Source of the DNA: Phycisphaerales bacterium
Lineage (GTDB): Bacteria > Planctomycetota > Phycisphaerae > Phycisphaerales > SM1A02
Direction: 5' to 3'
NCBI GenBank assembly: GCA_029245245.1
Contig: JAQWPT010000021.1
Span: 62,001-126,000 of the forward strand
Length of the DNA: 64,000 nucleotides
Shown here: piece after piece, positions 1 through 8,975 of the stretch
Position numbering within the stretch: position 1 is the first letter of the stretch
How the letters are laid out: each line of letters starts with the position of its first letter
The notes under the pieces: model-generated
What the model was told of the DNA's origin: nothing
What the model saw: the letters and a program-made list of their open reading frames with translations, nothing else
The model's database searches: none
Made by a program: the position numbers and the translations under genes

Positions 1-99
1 GTTCCAGGTGAGGATTCGCATGCAGCGCTACTGTAGCAGGGTTGCAGTGGACCTCGTGGACGATGAGAATGGTGGATCGAAATCACCTGGAGATCATTC

Positions 100-2217
100 A
101 TGCACGCCCGCGTTCTGTTGCCGACACTTCTTCTTCTCATGACAGGATGCCGATCCATGTCTACCCAGACTCCGCCCGATGCGCCAGAGCGACCCGTCAA
201 GGTCACGACCCACGGCGATGTCCGTATCGACGAGTACGCCTGGCTCCGTGAGAAGGAGAATCCCGAGGTCATCGAGTACCTCGAACAGGAGAACACGTAC
301 GCGCGAAACCGGATGTCGCATACCGAGGTGTTCCAGGAGACGCTCTACGAGGAAATGCTCGGTCGGATCAAGCAGGATGACGCCGACGTGCCCTGGCCGA
401 AGAACGGGTACCTGTACTACGACCGGACCGAGGAAGGTCGCCCATACCGGATTCTCTGCCGTCGCAAGGGTTCCATGGATGCTCCCGAGGAGGTCATGCT
501 CGATGTCAACGAGCGGGCTGACGCAGGTGGATACATCAGGGTGACGGCTTCGTCCGTCAGTCCCGATGGCACTCGGCTCGCCTGGCTGGAGGACCGCAGC
601 GGGTACGAGCGATGCGATCTCTTCGTCAAGGATCTCCGCAGTGGGGAGATCATCGAAGAGTCCCTGCATGAACTCAGCCCATGGTCTCTGGTCTGGGGAA
701 ACGACAATGAGACCCTCTTCTACACCAGGCAGGACGAAACGAACCGCCCCGATCGGGTGTACCGCCACCGCCTTGGAACGGAGTCAACTTCGGATGAACT
801 CGTGCTGCACGAACCAGATGGTCGATTCTTCGTCGGCATCGGTCGGACTCGCAGCGGCCGCTGGCTCATGATCAACCTCGGATCGCAGATCACCAGCGAA
901 TACCACGTCCTGGATGCAGATGATCCCTGGGGAGACTTCACCGTCCTGTCACCACGGCGGCAGGGCATCGAGTATTCCGTCGATCATCGGGGTGAGCACT
1001 TCTACATTCTCACCAACGACCAGGCGATGAACTTCAAGGTCATGCAGGTGCCCACGTCGAACCCCGGCTCCGAGCACTGGACGGACCTCGTGGCTCATGA
1101 TGACGGCACCTACATCCTCGGTGTCGATGCGTTCCGCGATCACCTTGTGATCTCACAACGCAGCGGGGGCTACCGGCAACTCAGGGTGCTGGACCTTCGT
1201 GACGGCTCGTCGCGGGTGCTTGAATTGCCCGAGGAGGTTTCGACGGTCCGCCCCGACGTGAACAGGGAGTTCGATACGGACGTCTACCGGTTCGGGTACA
1301 CCTCCATGACGACGCCTTCGTCGATCTACGAGGAAGACCTCGACGGCGGGACGCGTACGTTGTTGAAGCAGGACGAAGTGCTCGGCGGCTACGATCCCAG
1401 CCGGTACGTGACGCGGCGCATCATGGCGACCTCCGCCGATGGCACCGCCGTGCCGATTTCGGTCGTCCATCGGAATGATCTTGAGCCCGATGGAACGAAT
1501 CCGGTCCTGCTCTACGGGTACGGTTCCTACGGCGCCTCGATGGATCCACGGTTCTCCTCGACGCGCGTGTCCCTGCTGGATCGCGGAGTCGTCTTTGCCG
1601 TGGGACACATCAGGGGAGGCAGCGAGATGGGTCGCCGCTGGTACGAGGACGGCAAGTTTCTCAACAAGCGACATACCTTCGAAGACTTCATCGCCTGCGC
1701 TGAAGCGTTGCGTGACAGCGGGTGGGCGGATCCAGACCGTATCGCCATCCAGGGTGCCTCGGCTGGGGGACTCCTGATCGGCGCCACGATCAACATGCGG
1801 CCGGAACTCTTCTGCGCCGCCCATGCCGGGGTGCCGTTCGTCGATGTCATGAATACCATGCTCGACCCGACCATTCCGTTGACGGTCATCGAGTACGAGG
1901 AGTGGGGCAATCCGAACGACCCGGTCTACTACGAATACATGAAGTCGTACTCGCCGTACGACAACATTGCGGCCCAGGACTATCCGGATCTGCTGGTGAC
2001 GGCCGGGCTCAACGATCCGCGTGTGCATTACTGGGAGCCGGCCAAGTGGACGGCTCGACTTCGCGACCAGTGGACGGGTGATTCCGTGCTCCTGCTGAAG
2101 ACGAACATGGGCGCAGGCCACGGGGGGGCCAGTGGCCGGTACGAACGGTTGCGGGAGATCGCCTACGAATACGCGTTCCTGCTCGACCGTCTCGGTGCCC
2201 CCATGGACGACAGGTAG
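100..2217 (+). CDS. ptrB: Oligopeptidase B-like S9A serine peptidase, lipoprotein
   Basis: Prolyl-oligopeptidase-family (S9A) enzyme that cleaves short peptides, here probably after basic residues in the periplasm or at a membrane. The N-terminal motif HGDVRIDEYAWLREKENPEV and the C-terminal stretch EEWGNPNDPVYYEYMKSYSP are hallmarks of oligopeptidase B rather than of prolyl oligopeptidase itself. The N-terminal two thirds should form the seven-bladed propeller. The alpha/beta-hydrolase domain carries the visible triad Ser554 (GASAGG), Asp639 (GLNDPR) and His674 (GAGHGG). A lipobox (LMTGC, Cys17) follows a leucine-rich signal peptide, so the protein is probably a lipoprotein, whereas the E. 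coli enzyme is cytoplasmic. GGAG lies 8 nt before this ATG. The next gene starts 3 nt after the stop. Substrate preference is inferred from family only. Confidence 0.93.
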   Translation: MHARVLLPTLLLLMTGCRSMSTQTPPDAPERPVKVTTHGDVRIDEYAWLREKENPEVIEYLEQENTYARNRMSHTEVFQETLYEEMLGRIKQDDADVPWPKNGYLYYDRTEEGRPYRILCRRKGSMDAPEEVMLDVNERADAGGYIRVTASSVSPDGTRLAWLEDRSGYERCDLFVKDLRSGEIIEESLHELSPWSLVWGNDNETLFYTRQDETNRPDRVYRHRLGTESTSDELVLHEPDGRFFVGIGRTRSGRWLMINLGSQITSEYHVLDADDPWGDFTVLSPRRQGIEYSVDHRGEHFYILTNDQAMNFKVMQVPTSNPGSEHWTDLVAHDDGTYILGVDAFRDHLVISQRSGGYRQLRVLDLRDGSSRVLELPEEVSTVRPDVNREFDTDVYRFGYTSMTTPSSIYEEDLDGGTRTLLKQDEVLGGYDPSRYVTRRIMATSADGTAVPISVVHRNDLEPDGTNPVLLYGYGSYGASMDPRFSSTRVSLLDRGVVFAVGHIRGGSEMGRRWYEDGKFLNKRHTFEDFIACAEALRDSGWADPDRIAIQGASAGGLLIGATINMRPELFCAAHAGVPFVDVMNTMLDPTIPLTVIEYEEWGNPNDPVYYEYMKSYSPYDNIAAQDYPDLLVTAGLNDPRVHYWEPAKWTARLRDQWTGDSVLLLKTNMGAGHGGASGRYERLREIAYEYAFLLDRLGAPMDDR

Positions 2218-2220
2218 ACG

Positions 2221-3303
2221 ATGGGTGCATTCATCGGTGAACTTGCCGCACTGGGGGCAGCCTCATGCTGGGTCATCACGGCGATGGTCTTTACCGAGGC
2301 CGGGCGCCGTGTCGGCGCCACCGTGGTCAACGTGACCCGCCTCTGGGCGGCACTGGTGATCCTGCTGCTGGTGCATGTCGTGCTGTTTGGTTCCTGGTGG
2401 CCGTCGCTTCCGTCGGAAGGCTGGTGGTACCTGGGAATTTCAGGCGTGATCGGTCTGGCCCTTGGCGACCAGTTCCTGTTCCGAGCGCTCGTGGACGCCG
2501 GTCCACGCATCAGCACCCTGATGATGACGGTATCACCGGCGTTGACGGCGATCATCGCCTGGCCGGTGCTCGATCAGCCCCTTGGATGGTTTGCGGTGCT
2601 CGGCATGACCCTCACGCTTGGAGGCATCGCCTGGGTGGTCTGTGAGCGACGGGCCGATGCACCGGGTCGAACGTATCCTCATCCGACCCGCGGTGTCCTG
2701 CTGGGACTGCTTGGTGGTGTCGGCCAGGCAGTTGGTCTCATCTTCGCCAAGTTGGGCATGGGCAGCGTGGCGGAGGGAACCATGGTCGATCCCTGGTCGG
2801 CGACGCTGGTCCGGATGCTCTTTGGGACGGTGTCCGCCAGCCTGCTGCTGGTCGCCCTGGTTGGAACACGAACCATCGATCGCGGTACCCGGTCGACCGG
2901 GGAGGGTCGAGGCCGGTTGTCGACGGTCTCACTGCTGATCCTGGTGGGCGCGATCTTCGGTCCGGTGCTCGGGGTCTGGCTGAGCCTCGTTTCCATCGAG
3001 CGCATCGACGCGGGAATCGCCGCCACACTGATGAGCCTGTCGCCAGTCTTCATCCTGCCCGTCGTCAGGATCATCGAGCACGAGCACATCGGCCCCCGGG
3101 CGGTCTTCGGAGCCTTGCTTGCGGTTCTTGGTGTCGGCGTGCTCGTGGCCTTCGATGACGGCGGAGACGGCCTGGCGCCTCAGGACGATGAGACCATCAG
3201 CATGGAGAGGTCGTCACCGTCCGTGAGGTCACGTGGTTCGGATCCCCTGGTGAAGAGTCGGGCATTGGATCCCACCAGCTGGATCGAACCATCCCGGACC
3301 TGA
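2221..3303 (+). CDS. EamA/DMT-family permease
   Basis: Drug/metabolite-transporter superfamily inner-membrane protein of 360 residues with about ten hydrophobic segments arranged as two EamA halves (roughly residues 5-140 and 155-310). Typical EamA signatures are visible, such as the GDQFLFRALVDAGPR stretch after the fourth segment and a repeated 'SPALTAI/SLSPVFI' helix in each half. The substrate cannot be predicted. It begins 3 nt after the oligopeptidase stop, so the two are probably co-transcribed. The C-terminal 45 or so residues after the last membrane helix are hydrophilic and lie antisense to the last 124 bases of peptidase E. This tail is therefore either a late-acquired extension or a stop codon lost by drift. 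The membrane domain is complete without it. Confidence 0.9.
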   Translation: MGAFIGELAALGAASCWVITAMVFTEAGRRVGATVVNVTRLWAALVILLLVHVVLFGSWWPSLPSEGWWYLGISGVIGLALGDQFLFRALVDAGPRISTLMMTVSPALTAIIAWPVLDQPLGWFAVLGMTLTLGGIAWVVCERRADAPGRTYPHPTRGVLLGLLGGVGQAVGLIFAKLGMGSVAEGTMVDPWSATLVRMLFGTVSASLLLVALVGTRTIDRGTRSTGEGRGRLSTVSLLILVGAIFGPVLGVWLSLVSIERIDAGIAATLMSLSPVFILPVVRIIEHEHIGPRAVFGALLAVLGVGVLVAFDDGGDGLAPQDDETISMERSSPSVRSRGSDPLVKSRALDPTSWIEPSRT

Positions 3304-3902
3304 AGGAACCCGCCTTCCCAGAGCCCGACAACCGGCGTGTCGTTCATCTCGTGGAATTCACGAATGCGATCATCACGGGTTTCGCCGAAGTGCTCTACGA
3401 AGTCGGAGCCCGATTTCACGTGGATCTGTCCGTCGTAGTAGTGGGCGTTGACCTGGAAGGGGACGAGCCCGAGTGTTTTGAATGATGCGGGCATCGTGAT
3501 CGGCATGTCGTTGGTGGTCTGCATGGTTGGACAGGCAACATTCGTTCCGGCGCTGACGCCCATGTAGGGAAGACCGTCCGCAACACGCTGCCGCACCAGG
3601 TCGATCAGTCCCGCCTGGTGCAGTTGGGCCGTGAGACGAAAGGTGTTTCCACCGCCGATGTAGATCCCATCGCACTGTTCCACGGCCGCCGCGGGGTCCG
3701 GAAAGGTGTGAATGCCCTCGAGCACGTACCCGGCATCCAGTCCCTTGTCCTTCATGAGGGAGACGTACCGGTCGTGGTCGTCCAGGGCCCAGGGGATGAA
3801 CAGCACTCGCTCGATGTCTCCGAAATGATCCCGCATCCGCTCGACGTAGATCGCGCGTCGTTCATCGGTTCGAAAACCGCCGCTTCCAAGCAAGAGTTGC
3901 AT
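3180..3902 (-). CDS. pepE: Peptidase E (alpha-aspartyl dipeptidase)
   Basis: Family S51 dipeptidase that hydrolyses Asp-Xaa dipeptides in the cytoplasm. The 240-residue length matches the family (E. coli about 229). Visible motifs are the opening MQLLLGSGGF, the loop YIGGGNTFRL at residues 81-90, the nucleophile elbow GVSAGTN with Ser117, Asp132 in TTNDMPI, and His154 in VNAHYYDG. These match the E. coli catalytic Ser120/Asp135/His157 with a constant offset of three. The ATG at 3902 is chosen over an upstream in-frame one because it opens the conserved N-terminus and has AAAGGA upstream. Its 3' end overlaps the convergent DMT permease by 124 bases. It is transcribed divergently from the DUF1592 gene out of a palindromic promoter region. 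Confidence 0.95.
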   Translation of the reverse strand: MQLLLGSGGFRTDERRAIYVERMRDHFGDIERVLFIPWALDDHDRYVSLMKDKGLDAGYVLEGIHTFPDPAAAVEQCDGIYIGGGNTFRLTAQLHQAGLIDLVRQRVADGLPYMGVSAGTNVACPTMQTTNDMPITMPASFKTLGLVPFQVNAHYYDGQIHVKSGSDFVEHFGETRDDRIREFHEMNDTPVVGLWEGGFLQVRDGSIQLVGSNARLFTRGSEPRDLTDGDDLSMLMVSSS

Positions 3903-3928
3903 CGGTCGTCCTTTCAGCAGGGATTGCA

Positions 3929-3958
3929 AGCCTACCACGGCCCGGTCGGTGGTAGGCT
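3929..3958. promoter_or_regulatory. Palindromic divergent promoter with two TAGGCT boxes
   Basis: A perfect 10-bp inverted repeat (AGCCTACCAC and GTGGTAGGCT, 10-nt centre) occupies most of the gap between pepE and the DUF1592 gene. Each arm ends in TAGGCT facing its own gene. The plus-strand copy lies 7 nt before the ATG at 3966. The same hexamer recurs 8 nt before the phosphatase gene at 7572. I read these as -10 elements, with the palindrome possibly also an operator. No convincing -35 is visible. Confidence 0.45.
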
Positions 3959-3959
3959 C

Positions 3960-6194
3960 ATGGGCATGCTGACTTCGTTCCTCGTGTCCGTACTCACCAT
4001 GTCACCGCCGGCATTCGAGCAGTACTGCTTCGACTGCCACGGAGACGGCATGTCCAAAGGAGAACTGGCCCTGGACGAGGTGCTGACTGCACGGAGCGTC
4101 GAAGATGCGGAGGCGTGGCTGGCCTTGCGGGCGAGGTTGCGATCCGGGGACATGCCACCCGAGGGTGAGGACCGTCCTTCCGAGGCCGACTTCCAGCAGA
4201 TGCGGGACTGGGTGAACGAGCGGATCGAGTCGCTGGCTCGAACTGCGGCCGCACCGGGCCGGGTGGGTCCTCGCCGACTCAACAATGTCGAGTATGAGCA
4301 CACCGTCAATGATCTCTTCGGCGTCGAACTGGATGTCATGGAGCGATTTCCCGCCGATGGAGTCGGGGAGGGCTTCGATACCACTGCCGATGTTCTTTCC
4401 CTGCCACCATTGCTGCTGGAGAAGTATTTCGATGCCGCGGAAGAAGTAGCCCGCCGGGCCGTTCGTGACGAGTCGCATCCCGGGTGGGCGGAAGTCCGTA
4501 TCGAAGCCGGCGAGCTGGAAGTGCGTGGCAAGGTGACCCACCGAAGCGGGGTGCAATGGATGCCGTCGCGGGCTGCCGCCGGTTCCACCTGGTCGCTCCC
4601 CCGGGAGGGTGCATACCTGGTCCGGATCGGTGCGTTCGGGCAGCAGGCCGGTGACGAGCCGGTGAAACTCGAGTTGCGTGTCGAGGGAAAGCCCCGGGGC
4701 GTGATCGAGGTGCCTGCGATCCGATCCGATCCCGGTACCTACGAGCGTCGCCTCGAACTTCCCGGCGGCGACGTGCCCATCGAGGTGGTCTTCATCAACG
4801 ACTACTACAGGCCCGAGGATCCTGATCCCAGCCAGCGCGATCGAAACGCGGGCGTGCAGTGGCTGAGCGTGACCGGACCGGTCGATCACGTGCAGCCGAC
4901 CCCGTTCCAGCGTTCATTGCCCGTGGCTGATGAAGGGGAATCTCACCGGCAGCATCTCGGACGCATTCTTCGCGTCGTTCTTCCGCGAACGTGGAGGCGC
5001 CCGGTTTCCGATGAGGAGATCCGGCAACTCGTGGAGCTCGCCGAAACACACTGCTCCGGGGCATCGACCATGGAAGATCGAATCCGTGTCTGCCTCACGG
5101 CCATGCTCGTCAGTCCCTCCTTCTTGATTCGAACGGAAGAAGACCCTTCCGGGCCCGAGCCCCGTACGCTGCATGATCATGAGATCGCGGTGCGCATGGC
5201 CTCGTTTCTCTGGAGTTCGACTCCCGACGACGAACTGCTTCGAGCCGCCTCGGCGGGCGAACTTTCCGATGCGAACGGGCGGCATGCCCAGGTTCGGCGC
5301 ATGCTCGAGGACAGTCGTTCCCGCTCCCTGGCGGAGCACTTCGCCACCCAGTGGCTTCAGATCCGCTCCCTTCCGGAACGGACGCCCGACCCAGGGCGCT
5401 TCCCCGGCGTGAATCCGGCACTGTTGAACTCGATGCGCGAGGAGACGGTGTTCTTCTTCGATGAGATTCTTCGTACCAATCGTCCGGCATGGGACATCCT
5501 CGAGGGTGACTTCACCTACATCGATGCACCATTGGCGGCGCACTACGGCATCGAGTGGTCAGAGGAGGATGACGGGATGCGACGCATGGTGATTGCCGGT
5601 GATCGTCCCCGGGGAATCTTCGGACATGCCAGCATGCTGACGGCCACCTCGAACCCGACCCGCACGGCACCTGTCAAACGCGGGAAGTGGATCCTCGAGA
5701 CGCTGCTCGATGATCCACCACCGCCACCGCCACCGTCGGGCATCGATGCACTGCCGGAAGCGGAAGGAGATCGCGAACACCTCGGGCTTCGGGAGTTGAT
5801 GTCCCTGCACACTGTGGATCCGACCTGCCGTTCCTGCCACGCCCGCATGGACCCGCTGGGCCTGGCCATGGAATCACTCGATGCGGTCGGTCGGCTCCGA
5901 GCACCCGCGGACATCGAGTTGCTCCATCTGGAAGCAACCCTTCCCGACGGGCGTGTATTTGAGGGGGTTCAGGGACTGCAGGAGATCCTGGTTGGAGATC
6001 CAGCCTTTCTCCGGTCACTGGCTCGCCATATGCTGGTCTACGCACTTGGTCGTCCCATGCGATTCACCGATGAAGCGCTGCTCCTGGATCTGACCGATAC
6101 ATTGTTGAAGGATCCCCGCTTGCAGCGACTGGTCTTCGAAATCATCGACTCCGATGCCTTCCTGCGTCGCTCGCCTCCAGGAGTGTCGTCATGA
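3960..6194 (+). CDS. Planctomycete cytochrome c protein (DUF1587-1595-1592-1588-1585)
   Basis: Large exported protein (744 residues) of the planctomycete-specific cytochrome family. Domain order is visible from short motifs. A CFDCH heme site near residue 22 comes first, then DUF1587 (RRLNNVEYEHTVNDLFG, about residue 104), a central beta-rich region, and DUF1595 (RRPVSDEEIRQLVELAE). DUF1592 (ASFLWSSTPDDELL), DUF1588 (SNPTRTAPVKRGKW, then a proline run) and DUF1585 with a second heme site CRSCH follow. The family is thought to act with DUF1552 proteins in an uncharacterised periplasmic redox or polymer-degradation role. That pairing is seen here, as its stop overlaps the DUF1552 start (ATGA). 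The long upstream in-frame extension is antisense to pepE and was rejected. ATG 3960 or 3966 are both possible, and 3966 fits a leaderless transcript. Confidence 0.9.
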   Translation: MGMLTSFLVSVLTMSPPAFEQYCFDCHGDGMSKGELALDEVLTARSVEDAEAWLALRARLRSGDMPPEGEDRPSEADFQQMRDWVNERIESLARTAAAPGRVGPRRLNNVEYEHTVNDLFGVELDVMERFPADGVGEGFDTTADVLSLPPLLLEKYFDAAEEVARRAVRDESHPGWAEVRIEAGELEVRGKVTHRSGVQWMPSRAAAGSTWSLPREGAYLVRIGAFGQQAGDEPVKLELRVEGKPRGVIEVPAIRSDPGTYERRLELPGGDVPIEVVFINDYYRPEDPDPSQRDRNAGVQWLSVTGPVDHVQPTPFQRSLPVADEGESHRQHLGRILRVVLPRTWRRPVSDEEIRQLVELAETHCSGASTMEDRIRVCLTAMLVSPSFLIRTEEDPSGPEPRTLHDHEIAVRMASFLWSSTPDDELLRAASAGELSDANGRHAQVRRMLEDSRSRSLAEHFATQWLQIRSLPERTPDPGRFPGVNPALLNSMREETVFFFDEILRTNRPAWDILEGDFTYIDAPLAAHYGIEWSEEDDGMRRMVIAGDRPRGIFGHASMLTATSNPTRTAPVKRGKWILETLLDDPPPPPPPSGIDALPEAEGDREHLGLRELMSLHTVDPTCRSCHARMDPLGLAMESLDAVGRLRAPADIELLHLEATLPDGRVFEGVQGLQEILVGDPAFLRSLARHMLVYALGRPMRFTDEALLLDLTDTLLKDPRLQRLVFEIIDSDAFLRRSPPGVSS

Positions 6195-7552
6195 GCAGGT
6201 CGCAGCTGACAAGGAGGACGGTACTGCGTGGGTTGGGAACGACCATGGCCCTGCCATGGCTGGAAGCGATGGCGCCATCGGCAGCAGGAATATCGTCGGC
6301 CCTGGCCGCCGGATCCGTGGAAGGTCCACCGGTTCGCCTGGCATTTCTCTTCGTACCCAACGGGGTGCACGCGCCGCACTGGACGCCTGATGGAACGGGC
6401 CGGGACTGGACTCCGTCGCCGCTGCTGGAACCACTGGGTCGAGTTCGCGAGCATGTCAACGTGCTCAGTGGCCTCGCGCACCACAATGCCAAGGCACTGG
6501 GTGACGGCCCGGGCGACCATGCGCGATCCTCGGCGTGCTTCCTGACAGGAGCACACCCACACAAGACTTCAGGTGCCGACATCTCCGTGGGAATTTCCGC
6601 GGACCAGGTTGCGGCCCGCCACCTGGAAGGTCGGACCCGGTTCTCGTCTCTTGAACTCGGCTGCGAGGGGGGGCGGCAATCCGGCGAATGCGACTCCGGG
6701 TATTCCTGTGTCTATTCGACAAACATCTCCTGGCGATCATCCCGGACTCCGAACGTCAAGGAGACGAATCCGCGACTGGTCTTCGAGCGTCTCTTCTCGA
6801 TCGGTCCCGAACGCGAATCACTGGCCGCCCGACATGAACGACTTCGCCTGCGCCGGAGCATCCTTGACTACGTGCGTGCCGATGCACGAAGCATGGAGTC
6901 CAGGCTGGGGCAGGCCGATCGACTTCGTCTTGACGAGTACTTCGAGTCGGTCCGGGCCCTGGAGCAGCGGATTCAGCTTGTCGAATCGATGGAACAGGAT
7001 CCTTCCCAGTTGACGAGTTTCGAGCGACCGGCGGGTATCCCCGGTGACTACCGCGAACACCTCGATGTCATGTCGGAGCTGATGATCCTGGCGTTCAAGC
7101 TCGATCAGACCCGGGTGGCGAGTTTCATGTGGTCCAACGAGGGATCGAATCGGTCGTATCCATTCCTGGATGTGGCCGAGGGACACCACCAGTTGTCACA
7201 CCACAAGGGCGACGAGTCGATGATCGAGAAGATCCGCCGCATCGACCGATTCCACGTGGATCGGTATGCCCGGTTCGTGGAGCGTCTGGCCGCCGAACCG
7301 GAAGGTGATGGAACCATGCTCGACAACTGCATGGTGGTCTTCGGCAGTGCCATTGGTGACGGCAACCGGCACAACCACGACGATCTGCCGATCCTGCTTG
7401 CCGGTCGAGGAGGTGGGTCACTGACACCGGGTCGGCATCTCTCCTGCAAGCCGGGAACGCCGTTGTGCAACCTCTATGCATCCCTCCTGGATCGCATGGA
7501 TGTGCCGGTGGACCATTTCGGAGATTCCACGGGTCGACTCGCCGAACTCTGA
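6191..7552 (+). CDS. DUF1552 Tat-exported protein
   Basis: DUF1552 protein of 453 residues. The N-terminus carries a twin-arginine-type signal (TRRTVLRGLGTTMALPWLEA), so it is probably exported folded, perhaps with a cofactor. The conserved family segment LAFLFVPNGVHAPHW follows at about residue 50, and the C-terminal region contains LDNCMVVFGSAIGDGNRHNH and LPILLAGRGGG, also typical. The biochemical role is not established. Members belong to the alkaline-phosphatase-like fold near DUF1501 and are nearly always encoded beside a DUF1592 cytochrome. Here the start codon overlaps the stop of that cytochrome gene, so translation is coupled and a complex or shared pathway is likely. The segment ERPAGIPGDYREHLDVMSEL matches the middle of the family. 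Confidence 0.92.
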   Translation: MSRSQLTRRTVLRGLGTTMALPWLEAMAPSAAGISSALAAGSVEGPPVRLAFLFVPNGVHAPHWTPDGTGRDWTPSPLLEPLGRVREHVNVLSGLAHHNAKALGDGPGDHARSSACFLTGAHPHKTSGADISVGISADQVAARHLEGRTRFSSLELGCEGGRQSGECDSGYSCVYSTNISWRSSRTPNVKETNPRLVFERLFSIGPERESLAARHERLRLRRSILDYVRADARSMESRLGQADRLRLDEYFESVRALEQRIQLVESMEQDPSQLTSFERPAGIPGDYREHLDVMSELMILAFKLDQTRVASFMWSNEGSNRSYPFLDVAEGHHQLSHHKGDESMIEKIRRIDRFHVDRYARFVERLAAEPEGDGTMLDNCMVVFGSAIGDGNRHNHDDLPILLAGRGGGSLTPGRHLSCKPGTPLCNLYASLLDRMDVPVDHFGDSTGRLAEL

Positions 7553-7557
7553 ACGGG

Positions 7558-7563
7558 TAGGCT
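7558..7563 (+). promoter_or_regulatory. TAGGCT -10-like box, leaderless start
   Basis: TAGGCT ends 8 nt before the ATG at 7572. A TCGACT hexamer lies 18 nt upstream as a possible -35. No Shine-Dalgarno is present between the box and the ATG. Confidence 0.4.
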
Positions 7564-7571
7564 GTCCACCA

Positions 7572-8975
7572 ATGTCGATGACAGGAATCCTGACAGCACG
7601 GTCGAGTTCACTCAACGATGCACGGCTTCGCAGTGAAACGCTGCGAATCACCGGACTGCTCGGGCTGTTCGTGCTGCTGTGCATCGTCGCGATACTTCGC
7701 TGGGCCGTTCCAAATCCCTGGCAGGGGGAGGCGCCGCAACTGGCCCTGATCGTGCTTCTGTTCATGGCGATCTTCGAAGGGGCCATGCTCCACCAGGTTC
7801 GCCGAGCCGTTCGCCTTGGCAAGGTGATCCCGCGTGGTCTCTGGATCATCACCGTTGTCGTCGAGAGCGTGCTTCCCGCCGCGATCCTGTTGATCATCAT
7901 CGATTTCTCCGTGCTCTCTCCGTACCTGATGCTGCTGAGCCCGTTCATCCTCATCTACTTCCTGCTGACGATTCTCTCGACGCTCCATCTGGACCCGCTC
8001 CTGTCCCGACTGTCCGGGATCATCGGCGGGGTCTCCTACATCGCGCTGCTGCTGCATGTGCAGGCGGAGCACGCTCACGACACGGCCGACCAGGCGTTCA
8101 TTCACCCGGCCCCCATGTACTGGTTCGCTGCCTTCCTGATCATTCTTGGTGGCTTCCTTGCCGCGTTCGTGGCAAGACAACTGCATGTTCATGTCCATGC
8201 GGCCCTGCTTGAACAGGAGATGCGCCAGGCCAAGGAGCAGATGGAGCGTGATCTCGACATTGCACGCAGTATCCAGCAGGGCCTGCTGCCGGACGGAGCT
8301 CCGAATCTCGAGGGGTTCACCATCGCGGGCTGGAGCCGTCCGGCGGATCAGACGGGCGGCGACTACTACGACTGGCTCACGTTGGAGGATGGTCGTTTCG
8401 TCTTCAGCCTTGCCGACGTTACGGGCCATGGGATCGGGCCGGCCATCGTCACCGCTGTCTGCCGCGCCTATGCCAGGGCGTCCGTCAATCCGGATCGGGA
8501 AGTCCATGACGTCATCACGCGCATCAACCAGATGCTGCACGAGGATACGCCTGCGGATCGATTCATCACCTTCGTGCTGGGTCAACTTGACCCGGCACGT
8601 CATCATCTGCACATGCTTTCGGCAGGCCATGGTCCGATCCTGCTGTACGAAGCGGCAGGAAATCAGGTCCGGCACATCGAGGCCCAGGGCATCCCCCTGG
8701 GCATGCTCGACGACTACGAGTTCGAGCCTCCCGTGGAACTGGACTTCCAGCCCGGAGACACCCTGGTTCTGGTTTCAGACGGTTTTTTCGAGTGGGCCAT
8801 CGAAGGCGGAGAGCAGTACGGTGTCGAGCGACTCGAAGCGGCGATACTCGAAGCAGCGCACCTGCCTCCGGCCGAGATCATCGTGCACCTCGAACAATCG
8901 ATTTCTGATTTCGTCGGCAGCACGCCCCAGCCCGATGACATGACGGCAGTCATCCTGCAGCGTCATCACGCATGA
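7572..8975 (+). CDS. Membrane-anchored RsbU/SpoIIE-type PP2C phosphatase
   Basis: Serine/threonine phosphatase of the RsbU/SpoIIE class (467 residues), of the kind that dephosphorylates anti-sigma-factor antagonists in partner-switching control. The N-terminal half has about six hydrophobic helices (for example LLGLFVLLCIVAIL and FLIILGGFLAAFV) and no recognisable sensor domain. A helical linker with the usual RDLDIARSIQQGLLP motif joins it to the phosphatase domain. That domain shows GGDYYDW, FSLADVTGHGIGPAIV, LSAGHGPILL, and near the end LVSDGFFEW and PQPDDMTAVIL, so the metal-binding aspartates are intact. The start at 7572 is preferred, as longer readings run into the DUF1552 gene. The stop overlaps the tag start by ATGA. 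No cognate antagonist or anti-sigma gene lies nearby. Confidence 0.9.
   Translation: MSMTGILTARSSSLNDARLRSETLRITGLLGLFVLLCIVAILRWAVPNPWQGEAPQLALIVLLFMAIFEGAMLHQVRRAVRLGKVIPRGLWIITVVVESVLPAAILLIIIDFSVLSPYLMLLSPFILIYFLLTILSTLHLDPLLSRLSGIIGGVSYIALLLHVQAEHAHDTADQAFIHPAPMYWFAAFLIILGGFLAAFVARQLHVHVHAALLEQEMRQAKEQMERDLDIARSIQQGLLPDGAPNLEGFTIAGWSRPADQTGGDYYDWLTLEDGRFVFSLADVTGHGIGPAIVTAVCRAYARASVNPDREVHDVITRINQMLHEDTPADRFITFVLGQLDPARHHLHMLSAGHGPILLYEAAGNQVRHIEAQGIPLGMLDDYEFEPPVELDFQPGDTLVLVSDGFFEWAIEGGEQYGVERLEAAILEAAHLPPAEIIVHLEQSISDFVGSTPQPDDMTAVILQRHHA

Noticed and set aside
1153-2121. Long minus-strand frame (322 codons)
   Set aside because: Entirely antisense to the oligopeptidase gene, which has strong family motifs. 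Long antisense frames are common in GC-rich DNA.
3618-3959. N-terminal extension of the DUF1592 gene
   Set aside because: Lies antisense to pepE and adds sequence without a signal peptide or homology.
7608-8675. Long minus-strand frame (355 codons)
   Set aside because: Antisense to the phosphatase gene, with low-complexity Q/R-rich sequence and no recognisable motif.
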